DNA of 64,000 bases from Acinetobacter boissieri (GCF_900096955.1 NZ_FMYL01000003.1:186001-250000), one strand, 5' to 3'. Numbered from the stretch's first letter, positions 18,958 through 28,980 are shown. Notes: generated by a model not told the origin, from the sequence alone. Numbers and translations are program-made.

Positions 18958-20436
18958 ATGCGTGGATTTAGAAAAAAGGCAAAGCCTGTCGATATTGCTG
19001 ATGTAAGCATTGTCGACCAAAATAAATCAAAACAAGCCATTCGTGCAGCCGCTCTAGGTAATGCAATCGAATGGTTTGACTTCGGTGTATACGGTTATGT
19101 AGCGTATGTGCTGGGTAAAGTATTTTTTCCAAATGTTAGTCCAAGCGTACAATTGGTTGCCGCATTAGCGACCTTTTCTGTACCATTTTTATTTAGACCA
19201 CTCGGTGGTATTTTGTTTGGTCGTCTAGGTGATAAATACGGACGTCAAAAAGTACTGGCAACCACGATTATATTAATGACTGCTAGCACATGTGCTATTG
19301 GTCTACTCCCCTCCTACGATACCATTGGTATTTGGGCACCGATTCTGCTTCTTTTAATTAAAATTTTGCAGGGTATTTCTGTTGGTGGCGAATATACTGG
19401 CGCAATCGTATTCGTTGCTGAATACTCACCAGATCGTAAACGTGGTTTTATGGAAAGCTGGCTAGATTTTGGATCTATTGCGGGTTTCTTACTTGGTGCA
19501 GGCTTAGTCTCATTGCTGAGCTCATGGATGGGGCAAGAAGGATTCCAAGAGTGGGGCTGGCGTATTCCATTCATCTTATCTTTACCGTTAGGTATTGTCG
19601 GTCTTTACCTACGCCACTCTCTTGAAGAAACACCTGCCTTTAAACAATATAGTGAATCTGAACAAAAAAATACAAAGCTTTCATTCAAAGAAGTTTTTTC
19701 AAAATATAAACGTAGCATGTTCTTATCTGTTGGGATTGTATTATGTACCAACGTAGCCTACTACATGTTGCTGACCTATCTCCCAAGCTACTTTACACAT
19801 AACTTAAAGTATGACGAAGCCCATGGTACGGTTCTGATTATTGCAGTGATGATTGGTATGTTATTTGTCCAACCGCTGATTGGTTGGTTAAGTGATAAAT
19901 GGGGTCGTCGTCCATTTATTTTCGCAGGTAGCTTATCATTACTCTTCTTATCTTATCCTGCATTTAAGCTATTAGACTCGGGTAGTACGCTATCAATTGT
20001 AGCAGGACTTACTATTTTAGCATTAAGCTTAAGTATGCTCTTAGGCGTGATGGCATCCACATTACCAGCATTGTTCCCTACAGCAATTCGTTATAGTGCT
20101 TTAGCTGTTTCCTTTAATATTTCAATTATTGTGGCTGGCTTAACACCAACAATTTCTGCAGCTTTGGTTGAGTCGACAAAAGACCTTATGATTCCTGCAT
20201 ACTATCTGATGGTATTTGGTGTGATTGGTATTATTACTGCATGGAATTTAAAAGAGACAGCCAATAAACCACTTTTTGGTGGTACGCCAATGGCAACCAA
20301 TAAAGAAGAAGCGCAAGAATTGCTTGAGGAATTTCATGGCACACTTGAAGAAAGTATTGAAAAAATTGATGAGAAAATCATTGCACTACAGAAAAAACGT
20401 CAAGGTTTAGCTGATAAACATCCTGAAATTGACTAA
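18958..20436 (+). CDS. proP: ProP-type osmoprotectant/proton symporter (MFS)
   Basis: Imports proline, glycine betaine and related solutes with protons when osmolarity rises. It has twelve predicted membrane helices and the metabolite:H+ symporter signatures (GNAIEWFDFGVYGY, GRLGDKYGRQK, GEYTGAIVFVAEYSPDRKRG). A charged C-terminal tail of heptad pattern ends in QKKRQGLADKHPEID. That coiled-coil tail is the hallmark of E. coli-type ProP, where it tunes the osmotic set point. Length 492 compares with about 500 in E. coli. Confidence 0.9.
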   Translation: MRGFRKKAKPVDIADVSIVDQNKSKQAIRAAALGNAIEWFDFGVYGYVAYVLGKVFFPNVSPSVQLVAALATFSVPFLFRPLGGILFGRLGDKYGRQKVLATTIILMTASTCAIGLLPSYDTIGIWAPILLLLIKILQGISVGGEYTGAIVFVAEYSPDRKRGFMESWLDFGSIAGFLLGAGLVSLLSSWMGQEGFQEWGWRIPFILSLPLGIVGLYLRHSLEETPAFKQYSESEQKNTKLSFKEVFSKYKRSMFLSVGIVLCTNVAYYMLLTYLPSYFTHNLKYDEAHGTVLIIAVMIGMLFVQPLIGWLSDKWGRRPFIFAGSLSLLFLSYPAFKLLDSGSTLSIVAGLTILALSLSMLLGVMASTLPALFPTAIRYSALAVSFNISIIVAGLTPTISAALVESTKDLMIPAYYLMVFGVIGIITAWNLKETANKPLFGGTPMATNKEEAQELLEEFHGTLEESIEKIDEKIIALQKKRQGLADKHPEID

Positions 20437-20450
20437 TTTTCAAACCAGCA

Positions 20451-20485
20451 AAAAATAGGGAGCAATTTAAGCTCCCTATTTTTTT
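20451..20485 (+). terminator. Intrinsic terminator of proP
   Basis: An inverted repeat AAAAATAGGGAGC/GCTCCCTATTTTT with a 7-base AT-rich loop and a T-run, 15 bases after the proP stop. Confidence 0.9.
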
Positions 20486-20576
20486 ATACATGATTAAATA
20501 TTGATGCTCTTTGCATCTTTAAAGCCAATACAAACAGCACACTTATATCTAACAGCTTACAATACCAAAAGTCCTA

Positions 20577-23500
20577 TTACTGTTTATTCCATACCTGTTG
20601 TAACCGTTTTGGAGATACAGCCACTTTAGTTTTCATTGGCTGAGAAAATAGTGAAATCCGAAATTCTTCCACCATTTTATAAAACTCATGAGTATATGGC
20701 CGTTTTTTATCAAATAGTTTTTCCATCCATGGATCAATCTCATCAATCGCAACATTATCTTTACTCAAATTATTAGGCAAACGTTCTAAACGAATGAGTA
20801 ATGCTTTTAAGTAACGCGGAAACTCTTGCCACAATGATACAGGTTGTGTGTAAGCAAATTGATCTAACTGCATCAATGACAACTGATCTTCAATATCATC
20901 TATACTCGCACCAAAAATACGCTCATCTAAGCGTGCAAGTTGTGTTCTCGCTGACTGCCAATCCGTATAAATTTGATGAAATTGTTGTAATACCACTTGG
21001 CCAGTACTCAAAAATTGTTGCTTTAAATGTTGCTGTAGCTTTTGAAATGCTTCAAGTGTTTGAGGAAGTTCAACTTGGCTAATTACATTATCTAAAGTCG
21101 CGTAGACTAGCATATTTTCTAATTGTGTTTTGTCACCCAAAGGCGAATAAGCCAATGCCAGCGGTCTACTAATTTGCTTTTTCAGTTGTCGAACCATGTC
21201 ACCAAGCTGAGCATATAGCAGAAAAATCACACCTTCTTTATGTAAACGTAATGCTTCTGATTCATCATGTAAAGTATGAACTGTTACGTTCGCATCTTCT
21301 TTTGATTTTAATTCAGAAAATAACTTTTCTGGTACAAGCGCTTGGTATTGCTTAACCATCACACCTGTCACTTTTTTTGCTGATTCAAAAGTAAATTGCT
21401 CAGGAAAACTACTTAATACCCCACTGGTTTGTACAACTGGTTTTTGGGTTTCAACACGGCAACGGGCTTTTAATTCGTCTAAATCACGCCCTTTTTCAAT
21501 CACACGCCCTTTATCATCAACCACTTTAATCAAAGGGACAAGATAGCTTGGTACACGCTCAAATGAAAAATCTTGTGTCGTTATTTGCTCGCCACGCAGC
21601 GCAAACGCCAAATATTTAAAAATATGTTGCTTTAAATGTATAGCATCGACTGCACGTAGTAAACGCTGTGCTGTATCTGGAATAGGTACAATATGACGGC
21701 GTTTATCTTTAGGTAATGTTTTTAGTAATGCTTCGATCAAAGCTAAATGCCAACCGGGAACACCCCATGACCATATATTTTCATCGACTTGTGACAGTGC
21801 TTGTAGTGGTATTTTAACCGTTGCACCGTCTTCATCATGACTTGGGTCAAAGTGATAACTGGTGGACAATCGTAAACCACCATTCTGTAAATAATCAGGA
21901 AACTGTTGCGTAGTTGGTCGGTCATCTTGCCATAGTGATTCTTCATCTATATATAAATAGCGAGCATCTTTACTTTCTACCGTAGCTCGCCAATCTTCAA
22001 AACTTTTTCGACTCGCAATATCTGTCGGTACTTTACTGGCATAAAACTGAAAAATGGTTTCTTCATCCACCACCAAGTCACGGCGTCTTAGCTTGTCTTC
22101 AACTCTCTCGACTTCTTGTAGTTTCAACAAGTTATGCTTTAGAAATGGCGGTGTAATACCCAAATTCCCAGTAGTCAGTGCATCTCGCAAAAAGATTTCA
22201 TGTGCTGCAGGTTGGTCTACTTTTTCAAAATTAGTCAATTGTTTGGGTTCAATAACTAATCCAAATAAGGTCATTTGCACATATGAGTGCACAATGCCTG
22301 TTTTTTTAGACCAGTGTGGCTCAAAGTAATGATATTTCAATAAATCTCGTGCAGCCAGTAAAATCCATTCTGGCTCAATTTTAGCCAAACTTCGCAAATA
22401 CACCTGCGAGGTTTCAACCATTTCAAAGGCCATTACCCATGATGCACCTGCTTTATGCAAAGTACTGGCAGGAAAAATACGTGCTTTTTGTTGCTTAACA
22501 GCCATATATACATTTTTTTCATCTGTTTTATTGGCAATAAAAGACAATAATCCTGTTAGTAAAGCACGGTGTAAGTTTTCATAACTGGCTGGCTTTTCAT
22601 TCATAGAAAGTTTTAAACTCTCAGCCAATGCAACCAATTGAATATACGTTTGTTTCCATTCACGTATACGTAGCCAACTTAAAAAATGCTGACGAGCAAA
22701 CTGCCTACGCTTACTTTCACTCATCTCTATTTTATTGTTTTCGAGCACTTCCCATAACTTTAAATAAAATAGAAAGTCAGAATCAGCTTGTTTAAACAAT
22801 GCATGTTTTTGGTCTGCTTGGGTTTGTTTATCTGCAGGACGTTCTCTAGGGTCTTGTACTGCCAAAGCACTGACGATAATGAGTGTTTCTTGCAACACGC
22901 CAAAATGTGCACCGCCCACAATCATACGTGCAAGTCTTGGGTCAATGGGCATTTTTGCCATCATTTGACCCACTTTTGTCAGTATGGTTTTCTTCTCATT
23001 CATTGCCCCAAGCTCTATAAGTAGCTTACGCCCATCATTCACTAAACGATGATCTGGTGGTTCAATAAAATCAAATTGCTCAAGCTCTCCCAAACCTAAA
23101 CTTTGCATTTGTAAAATCACAGAAGCAAGATTGGTACGTTTAATTTCAGGTTCGGTAAACTCGGGACGACTTAAAAAGTCTTCTTCGCTATATAAACGAA
23201 TACATACACCTGGCGCTATACGACCACAACGTCCTTTACGCTGGTTGGCTGCTGCTTGAGAAATTGCTTCAATCGGTAATCGCTGTACTCGTGAACGATA
23301 ACTATAACGAGAAATACGTGCAAAACCACTGTCTATGACATAGCGAATATTGGGTACTGTGAGTGCTGTTTCTGCCACGTTGGTGGCAATAATAATGCGG
23401 CGACCTCGCCCGCTTGGGTTAAATATTTTTTGTTGTTCAGAAAGCGCAAGGCGTGCATATAACGGCAAAACTTCGGTATGACGCGGGCCATGCTTTTGTA

Positions 23501-24428
23501 AAGTTTCTTGTAATTCTCTAATCTCTCGCTCAGTACTGGCAAAAATTAGAATATCGGCATGTTCTGGGTGCCCTGAACGGTCTGCATCTGCAAAACACTC
23601 TTCTACAGCATTAACTACTGCACGAGGTAATAACTCTTCAAAGTCATCGAACTCATCGTCATCACTACTCGCGATGCTCATTTCTGAAATTGGACGATAT
23701 CTTAGCTCTACAGGGTAACTGCGCCCTTCAACCTCAAATACAGAGGCATTGTTAAAATATTGGCTAAATCGGTTTACATCTAACGTCGCTGAAGTAATAA
23801 TCACCTTTAAATCAGGGCGTTTTTTAAGCAACTGCTTCAAATACCCCATAATAAAGTCAATGTTGAGTGAGCGCTCATGAGCTTCATCAATAATAATCGT
23901 GTCGTATTTTAATAAGTAACGATCATTCACCAACTCGGCAAGTAAAATACCATCTGTCATGACACGAACTAAAGCATCGTTTGAACCCTGCTCATTAAAA
24001 CGAACTTTAAAGCCAATAGATTGACCTAGCTTTTCACCCACTTCTTCTGCAATACGCTGTGACACGCTACGTGCTGCTAGACGTCTCGGTTGCGTATGGC
24101 CAATCATACCTGTAAGACCACGCCCTGCGAGCAGAGCAATTTGTGGTAACTGTGTTGTTTTACCCGAACCTGTCTCTCCCGCCACAATAATCACTTGATT
24201 TTTTTGAATAGCAGTAATCAATTGATCCGCATAACGTGTGACAGGCAAATCTTGATTTAAACGAATACGTGGCCTTGTTTGTGCACGTGCTTTGACTTTA
24301 TGATTTGAACGTTCAAATGCATGAATATACTGTTCGGATTGTTTGCCTTTTTGTTTACCCAACAGATTTAAATGATGTCGGTCACGTGCCATAACTAAAT
24401 GATCTACATCTAATAAATCGTTCTGCAC
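20577..24428 (-). CDS. hrpA: ATP-dependent RNA helicase HrpA (DEAH box)
   Basis: A 1283-residue DEAH/RHA helicase; in E. coli HrpA resolves stalled ribosomes and processes mRNA. Motif I GETGSGKTT, motif II DEAH, motif III SATLD and motif VI QRKGRCGR are visible. HA2 and OB-fold domains follow, then a long C-terminal extension (DUF3418 type). The GTG start at 24428 is kept because the residues before the first ATG (24392) belong to the conserved N-terminal helix. It is transcribed alone and is divergent from ahpC. Confidence 0.94.
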   Translation of the reverse strand: MQNDLLDVDHLVMARDRHHLNLLGKQKGKQSEQYIHAFERSNHKVKARAQTRPRIRLNQDLPVTRYADQLITAIQKNQVIIVAGETGSGKTTQLPQIALLAGRGLTGMIGHTQPRRLAARSVSQRIAEEVGEKLGQSIGFKVRFNEQGSNDALVRVMTDGILLAELVNDRYLLKYDTIIIDEAHERSLNIDFIMGYLKQLLKKRPDLKVIITSATLDVNRFSQYFNNASVFEVEGRSYPVELRYRPISEMSIASSDDDEFDDFEELLPRAVVNAVEECFADADRSGHPEHADILIFASTEREIRELQETLQKHGPRHTEVLPLYARLALSEQQKIFNPSGRGRRIIIATNVAETALTVPNIRYVIDSGFARISRYSYRSRVQRLPIEAISQAAANQRKGRCGRIAPGVCIRLYSEEDFLSRPEFTEPEIKRTNLASVILQMQSLGLGELEQFDFIEPPDHRLVNDGRKLLIELGAMNEKKTILTKVGQMMAKMPIDPRLARMIVGGAHFGVLQETLIIVSALAVQDPRERPADKQTQADQKHALFKQADSDFLFYLKLWEVLENNKIEMSESKRRQFARQHFLSWLRIREWKQTYIQLVALAESLKLSMNEKPASYENLHRALLTGLLSFIANKTDEKNVYMAVKQQKARIFPASTLHKAGASWVMAFEMVETSQVYLRSLAKIEPEWILLAARDLLKYHYFEPHWSKKTGIVHSYVQMTLFGLVIEPKQLTNFEKVDQPAAHEIFLRDALTTGNLGITPPFLKHNLLKLQEVERVEDKLRRRDLVVDEETIFQFYASKVPTDIASRKSFEDWRATVESKDARYLYIDEESLWQDDRPTTQQFPDYLQNGGLRLSTSYHFDPSHDEDGATVKIPLQALSQVDENIWSWGVPGWHLALIEALLKTLPKDKRRHIVPIPDTAQRLLRAVDAIHLKQHIFKYLAFALRGEQITTQDFSFERVPSYLVPLIKVVDDKGRVIEKGRDLDELKARCRVETQKPVVQTSGVLSSFPEQFTFESAKKVTGVMVKQYQALVPEKLFSELKSKEDANVTVHTLHDESEALRLHKEGVIFLLYAQLGDMVRQLKKQISRPLALAYSPLGDKTQLENMLVYATLDNVISQVELPQTLEAFQKLQQHLKQQFLSTGQVVLQQFHQIYTDWQSARTQLARLDERIFGASIDDIEDQLSLMQLDQFAYTQPVSLWQEFPRYLKALLIRLERLPNNLSKDNVAIDEIDPWMEKLFDKKRPYTHEFYKMVEEFRISLFSQPMKTKVAVSPKRLQQVWNKQ

Positions 24429-24730
24429 TGAACTTATTCCCTACATAAATTTCATAAGAGCGCTATTTTACGCCACTCTAAGGGCGATATAAAGAGACTA
24501 TATTTAAAGTTTTTTTTGACTAATCGCTTGAAAAAAATAAAAAGCGCCCCATGTCATTCATCAGCATGTCACGATATTTAGGCACTGTGAAAGCACTATC
24601 GGTTTTATATATACTAAGTGATTTATTTTTCCGATAATCTTTATTTAAAAATACCATTTCCTCGTATAAGATATTTTTTTTACCATTTAACCAATTATTA
24701 AAACGCAACCATAATCAATCGGAGCATATT
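24429..24730. other. Divergent intergenic region hrpA-ahpC
   Basis: Holds the promoters of hrpA and ahpC. A six-base inverted repeat TATCGG (24597-24602) / CCGATA (24631-24636) with a 28-base spacer lies about 95-135 bases before ahpC and could be part of a regulator site, for example for a peroxide sensor; OxyR binding is only a guess. A 62-codon TTG-started frame here is not convincing. Confidence 0.4.
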
Positions 24731-25294
24731 ATGAGCTTGATTAACACAGAAGTTAAACCGTTTAATGCAACTGCGTACAAAAATGGTCAATTCATCGAAG
24801 TATCTGAAGCAGATCTTAAGAACAAATGGTCTATATTCTTCTTTTATCCAGCAGACTTCACGTTTGTATGCCCAACAGAACTTGGTGATTTAGCTGATAA
24901 TTATGCTGAGTTCCAAAAGCTTAACGTAGAAATCTATGGTGTATCTACAGATACTCATTTCACGCACAAAGCATGGCACGATACATCAGAAGAAATTAAA
25001 AAAATTCAGTATCCTTTAGTAGGTGACCCAACTTGGACACTGTCTAAAAACTTTGAAGTACTGATCGAAGGTGAAGGCCTTGCAGACCGTGGAACTTTTG
25101 TCATTGATCCAGAAGGTAAAATCCAAATCGTTGAAGTAAATGCTGGCGGTATTGGCCGTGATGCACAAGAACTTCTACGTAAAGTAAAAGCTGCACAATA
25201 TGTACATGCTCACCCAGGTGAAGTATGCCCTGCAAAATGGAAAGAAGGTGATGCAACACTTGCGCCATCTATCGACCTCGTAGGTAAAATCTAA
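24731..25294 (+). CDS. ahpC: Alkyl hydroperoxide reductase subunit C (2-Cys peroxiredoxin)
   Basis: Reduces H2O2 and organic peroxides in the cytoplasm. It has peroxidatic Cys47 (FVCPTE) and resolving Cys166 (GEVCPAKW), and 187 residues as in E. coli AhpC. A clear GGAG precedes the ATG. No ahpF lies beside it, so the flavoprotein reductant must be encoded elsewhere or another reductant is used. Confidence 0.96.
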   Translation: MSLINTEVKPFNATAYKNGQFIEVSEADLKNKWSIFFFYPADFTFVCPTELGDLADNYAEFQKLNVEIYGVSTDTHFTHKAWHDTSEEIKKIQYPLVGDPTWTLSKNFEVLIEGEGLADRGTFVIDPEGKIQIVEVNAGGIGRDAQELLRKVKAAQYVHAHPGEVCPAKWKEGDATLAPSIDLVGKI

Positions 25295-25351
25295 ATTATA
25301 TTTTAGATCAAAGACTTAAATATCCATCATTTTAAATGGATTATTTAATCT

Positions 25352-25385
25352 AATGCTCTCAAGTTAGTTTACTTGGGGGCATTTT
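25352..25385 (+). terminator. Intrinsic terminator of ahpC
   Basis: A 13-base stem AATGCTCTCAAGT / ACTTGGGGGCATT, with two G-U pairs in the RNA, a 6-base loop and a TTTTC tail. Confidence 0.75.
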
Positions 25386-25541
25386 CATTTTGTAAACTTT
25401 AAATACACGGCTTACTCTAGGCATTTGATTATTACCCCTCTAAAGCCAATATTCATATGACATTTTATAAAAGAACATACTCTATATTTATTCAGATCAC
25501 TTTAAGCATGTCGCTATACATATATCAAAAATACATAAAAA
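25386..25541. other. Spacer between ahpC and aceI terminators
   Basis: Part of the 310-base gap between convergent ahpC and aceI. Apart from the two flanking terminators I see nothing in it. Confidence 0.5.
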
Positions 25542-25571
25542 AAAAGGCTATTCATTGTAGAATAGCCTTTT
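25542..25571 (-). terminator. Intrinsic terminator of aceI
   Basis: AAAAGGCTATTC / GAATAGCCTTTT, 12-base perfect arms with a 6-base loop. On the minus strand it is followed by a long T-run (plus-strand A-run from 25533). Confidence 0.92.
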
Positions 25572-25604
25572 CAAGACACCTCTTTTTTCATATTCAAATA
25601 TAGC

Positions 25605-26030
25605 CTATTCAGATCTTTGTTTAAGCATCATTCGTTGCTCAATCAAATCATAACACCACTGAAAAATAAATGTATAAACCAAAATACACAGTGCAAGCGC
25701 AATATCTAATACGAAAGCTTCAAACAATGAGATCTTTAATGCATATGCAATCATCGGTGTAGTCGCTAAAACTAATCCACCCTCAAAGCCAATGGCATGC
25801 AAAATACGTACAAAAATTGTTCTCTTGAGCTTATATTTATGTTCAGCTTTTTCAAACATATAATTAAAAATCATATTCCAGATGACTGAGGTAACAGCCA
25901 TAATGATCCCTAGAGTACCTGTCACCTCAAGTGGCATTTGTAAAAAAATACTCAATGCAACAGCAATAATAACAAGTAAAATGACTTCATAAGTTAATGC
26001 ATGAATCAATCTACGTTTTGAAATAAACAT
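25605..26030 (-). CDS. aceI: PACE-family efflux transporter AceI
   Basis: Proton-coupled exporter of chlorhexidine and short-chain diamines in the inner membrane. It has 141 residues, four membrane helices and two tandem bacterial transmembrane pair domains. The RxxxHAxxYE motif with the essential Glu15 is in helix 1, the matching RILHAIGFEGG is in the second pair, and the WNMIFN and QWCYD ends are present. It is divergent from aceR, as in A. baumannii, where AceR activates aceI when chlorhexidine or cadaverine is present. Confidence 0.93.
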   Translation of the reverse strand: MFISKRRLIHALTYEVILLVIIAVALSIFLQMPLEVTGTLGIIMAVTSVIWNMIFNYMFEKAEHKYKLKRTIFVRILHAIGFEGGLVLATTPMIAYALKISLFEAFVLDIALALCILVYTFIFQWCYDLIEQRMMLKQRSE

Positions 26031-26077
26031 TTAAAAAAACCTCTTAATCTTAATAATATGAGCTTATTTTATTTCTA

Positions 26078-26120
26078 TAATAGTGATATATCTAGTTAGA
26101 AACTTTCAGTAATAGTGATA
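26078..26120. promoter_or_regulatory. 11-base direct repeats between aceI and aceR
   Basis: TAATAGTGATA occurs at 26078-26088 and again at 26110-26120, 32 bases apart (three helical turns), in the 91-base divergent spacer. The second copy ends one base before the aceR ATG. They are candidate AceR binding sites. Confidence 0.5.
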
Positions 26121-26121
26121 G

Positions 26122-27018
26122 ATGAATATTAATCAAGAGCAACTTCTTATTTTTAAAGCCGTTATGCAATTTGGCTCTTTTTCTGCTGCAGCAAGACAGC
26201 TTGGTAAAGTCCCTTCGGCAGTAAGTATGTCAATTGCAAATTTAGAAATTGATTTAAATATGCAGTTATTTACTCGACAAGGGCGTGAACCGATTGCCAC
26301 ACCTGCTGCACACAGCTTATATCAAAAGACATTATATTTACTCAGTGAAATGAACCAATGGAAACAGCATGCACATGCACTCAGTGAGGGGTTAGAAAGT
26401 CATTTCAATATTGTGATTGCTTCTGAACTCATTTATACCCCTTGGATCGAATATATTTTATTACTAGAAAAGACCTTTCCAAGCTTAGAAATTAATGTAT
26501 TTACTGCACCACAAGAAGAAGCGATGCAACTATTACTCCATAATCAGGTACAGTTTGCACTATTATTTGAGCGTGAAATTTTAGATTATAGAGAAAGCTT
26601 TGTAGAACTTTTTCATGAAAGCATTGTACCCGTAGTCAGTCAAAATCATCCGCTTGCACAATTTAAAGAAATTTCTTTACAGGATTTAGAGCAATATCGG
26701 CAAATTGTGGTCACCAGTCGCCAACTGAATATTCAGCCTGAATTACTATTTTCTAAAACGTATTGGCGGACCAATCAGCATCATTTGGCTGTTTCTATGA
26801 TTCAAGAACATTTAGGCTGGGGATTTCTCCCACTCAGGTCGCTACAACACATAGACCAAAAGAAAGCAAAAATTCAGACATTAAATGTCATTAACTTTAC
26901 TGAACAACTGAATTACTTTGTTGATTTGGTTTGGCATAAGGAACACGCACATGGTGTTGCCAGCCAGTTTTTAATAAATTACGTGAAGAAACAAAGAGCT
27001 GATAAAAATAGCCACTGA
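26122..27018 (+). CDS. aceR: LysR-type regulator AceR
   Basis: 298 residues: N-terminal LysR helix-turn-helix (residues about 4-62, FGSFSAAARQLGKVPSAVSMSIANLE) and a C-terminal periplasmic-binding-like effector domain. Its divergent position beside aceI identifies it as the aceI activator. The start codon has no good Shine-Dalgarno sequence, since a repeat copy occupies the expected place; weak translation is likely. Confidence 0.88.
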   Translation: MNINQEQLLIFKAVMQFGSFSAAARQLGKVPSAVSMSIANLEIDLNMQLFTRQGREPIATPAAHSLYQKTLYLLSEMNQWKQHAHALSEGLESHFNIVIASELIYTPWIEYILLLEKTFPSLEINVFTAPQEEAMQLLLHNQVQFALLFEREILDYRESFVELFHESIVPVVSQNHPLAQFKEISLQDLEQYRQIVVTSRQLNIQPELLFSKTYWRTNQHHLAVSMIQEHLGWGFLPLRSLQHIDQKKAKIQTLNVINFTEQLNYFVDLVWHKEHAHGVASQFLINYVKKQRADKNSH

Positions 27019-27071
27019 ATTGTCATCAAAAAATTGCTCAAATATGGTATAAATACCCCACGTATGACTCT

Positions 27072-28067
27072 ATGATGAAATATAGTATGACTGAATCTGC
27101 TTTGTCTCAACTCAATCAAATGACAACTGTTGTTGTAGACAGTGGCGACTTACTTGCAATTGAGCAATTTAGACCACTTGATGCAACCACTAACCCATCA
27201 TTAATTACTGCTGCGGCAAATCAACCTCAAAACCTTCAACTCATTGAAGATGCATATGCTCAAGCAAAAACAGAAGGTTATGCATCAGATGCACTCATTG
27301 AACGTACAATTGACATTTTGACTGTAAAACTTGGTGTAGAAATATTAAAATTAATTAAAGGCCGTGTGTCTACTGAAGTAGATGCCAGCTTATCTTATGA
27401 CACACAAGCTACTGTTGCAAAAGCTAAAGAACTACTTGCACTCTATGCAAGCTATGGTGTCTCAGCCGACCGTATTTTAATTAAAATTGCTTCGACATGG
27501 GAAGGTATTCAAGCGGCGAAAATTTTACAAAGCGAAGGTATTGATTGTAATTTGACATTATTATTTGGTTTACATCAAGCAAAAGCCTGTGCAGATGCAG
27601 ATGTAAAATTGATTTCACCATTTGTTGGCCGTATTCTAGATTGGTATAAAAAAGCTGAAAATGTTTCAGACTATCCAATTGAGAAAGATCCAGGTGTTTT
27701 ATCTGTAAAAGAAATTTACACCTATTATAAAACACATGGTATTCCTACTGAAATTATGGGTGCAAGCTTCCGTAGCACAGCACAAGTACTAGGCCTTGCA
27801 GGTTGTGACCTATTGACAATTTCACCAAGTATTTTGGCTGATCTTGAGAAAGAAACAACTCCTGTAGAAAAACAACTCAGCGTGCCTACATCTGCAACAC
27901 AAACAACCACTGCAATAAATGAAACTGAGTTTAAACAACAACTCGAACATGATCTTATGGCATTTCAATTATTGCAATCTGGTATTGATGGATTTATTAA
28001 AGCTAGAGAGCAATTAAGCGAACTACTACATCAATCATTGGGCGTAAGTGCTGAAATTAAAAAATAA
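27072..28067 (+). CDS. tal: Transaldolase
   Basis: Transfers the dihydroxyacetone unit between sugar phosphates in the non-oxidative pentose phosphate pathway. It is class I; the Schiff-base Lys lies in RILIKIASTWEG, and DATTNPSLI near the N terminus and GASFRS near the C terminus are present. At 331 residues it is longer than E. coli TalB (317), partly from five residues before the MTESALSQL start, so the true ATG may be 27087. An extra Thr/Gln-rich stretch around residues 275-290 also adds length. Confidence 0.93.
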   Translation: MMKYSMTESALSQLNQMTTVVVDSGDLLAIEQFRPLDATTNPSLITAAANQPQNLQLIEDAYAQAKTEGYASDALIERTIDILTVKLGVEILKLIKGRVSTEVDASLSYDTQATVAKAKELLALYASYGVSADRILIKIASTWEGIQAAKILQSEGIDCNLTLLFGLHQAKACADADVKLISPFVGRILDWYKKAENVSDYPIEKDPGVLSVKEIYTYYKTHGIPTEIMGASFRSTAQVLGLAGCDLLTISPSILADLEKETTPVEKQLSVPTSATQTTTAINETEFKQQLEHDLMAFQLLQSGIDGFIKAREQLSELLHQSLGVSAEIKK

Positions 28068-28090
28068 ATCATTTAATATAAGCAGTATAT

Positions 28091-28119
28091 AAACCGATAC
28101 TTTTACAGTGTCGGTTTTT
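28091..28119 (+). terminator. Intrinsic terminator of tal
   Basis: AAACCGATACT / AGTGTCGGTTT stem with one G-U pair, 5-base loop and T5 tail, 24 bases after the stop. Confidence 0.85.
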
Positions 28120-28144
28120 CATTTCAATAAAAAAGGGGTTTTCC

Positions 28145-28801
28145 GTGCTAGGTATCATTAATTTATCTACGTTTATTATTGGTACAGTCATGATTATTAT
28201 TCTGCCTGGCCCAAACTCTTTTTATATTTTATCTATTGCTTCCAAATATGGTATTAAAGCGGGATATAAAGCGGCTTTTGGTGTCATTTCTGGCGATTTC
28301 TTTCTCATTTTAGCAACAATTTTTGGAGCAGCCTCTTTATTACATAATTTTCCAATTTTATTTTTAATTTTAAAAAGTGGTGGTGCAATTTATTTATCTT
28401 ATCTGGGTATTAAGCTTATTAAACATGCCATAACCACTTGGAAAAATAGAAATCGCCCTGTTGCTCGCGAAACAATTTCCTTTGATGTCACTAACAGAAA
28501 AGAAACACCTTATAAAACTGCACTTACCATTAGCTTACTTAACCCGAAAGCCATTTTATTTTTCCTCTCTTTTTTTATTCAATTTGTTGATCCTAAGCAT
28601 GACTCTCCTCTATTGAGCTTTTTAGTGTTATCTCTAATTCTAGAAGCCATTAGTATTACTTATTTAACTTTATTGATTTTTTCTGGGGTCAAACTTTCAA
28701 GCTACTTTGCTAAAAACTTACGCCTAACCAGTATTTCTATTTTGATTGTAGGATGTTTATTTATTGGTTTCGGTATCAAACTCGCGATGAGTAATCTGTA
28801 A
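28145..28801 (+). CDS. leuE: LeuE-like amino-acid exporter (LysE/RhtB family)
   Basis: Inner-membrane exporter with six predicted helices, 218 residues. The family hallmark PGPNSFYILS follows the first helix, and the NPKAILFFLSFFIQFV segment is close to E. coli LeuE, which exports leucine and other hydrophobic amino acids. Translation starts at GTG with AAGGGG eight bases upstream. Substrate assignment rests on similarity to LeuE and is less certain than the family. Confidence 0.85.
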   Translation: MLGIINLSTFIIGTVMIIILPGPNSFYILSIASKYGIKAGYKAAFGVISGDFFLILATIFGAASLLHNFPILFLILKSGGAIYLSYLGIKLIKHAITTWKNRNRPVARETISFDVTNRKETPYKTALTISLLNPKAILFFLSFFIQFVDPKHDSPLLSFLVLSLILEAISITYLTLLIFSGVKLSSYFAKNLRLTSISILIVGCLFIGFGIKLAMSNL

Positions 28802-28825
28802 ACAGACCTGTATATATAGACCTAT

Positions 28826-28868
28826 ACCATATTAATTTGCTGACATTTATTTAAATTGATATGGTTTC
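28826..28868 (+). terminator. Possible terminator of the leuE-like gene
   Basis: A 13-base stem ACCATATTAATTT / AAATTGATATGGT with one G-U pair and a 14-base loop; only a weak T-tail follows. Confidence 0.5.
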
Positions 28869-28980
28869 TAAAACTTGTCACTTAAAATCAATCCATCTTC
28901 CAAATACTACATTTAATATACTAAAATAATTTTTTTATTTATTTTATTTAATGGTTTAATCACTCACTTATGACTGTATA

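Noticed and set aside
24520..24708. 62-codon minus-strand frame between hrpA and ahpC
   Set aside because: TTG start without a ribosome site, overlaps the ahpC promoter region and shows no recognisable family.
27887..27930. Thr/Gln-rich stretch in transaldolase as a frameshift scar
   Set aside because: The frame is continuous and the conserved C-terminal part follows normally; it is more likely a tolerated loop insertion.
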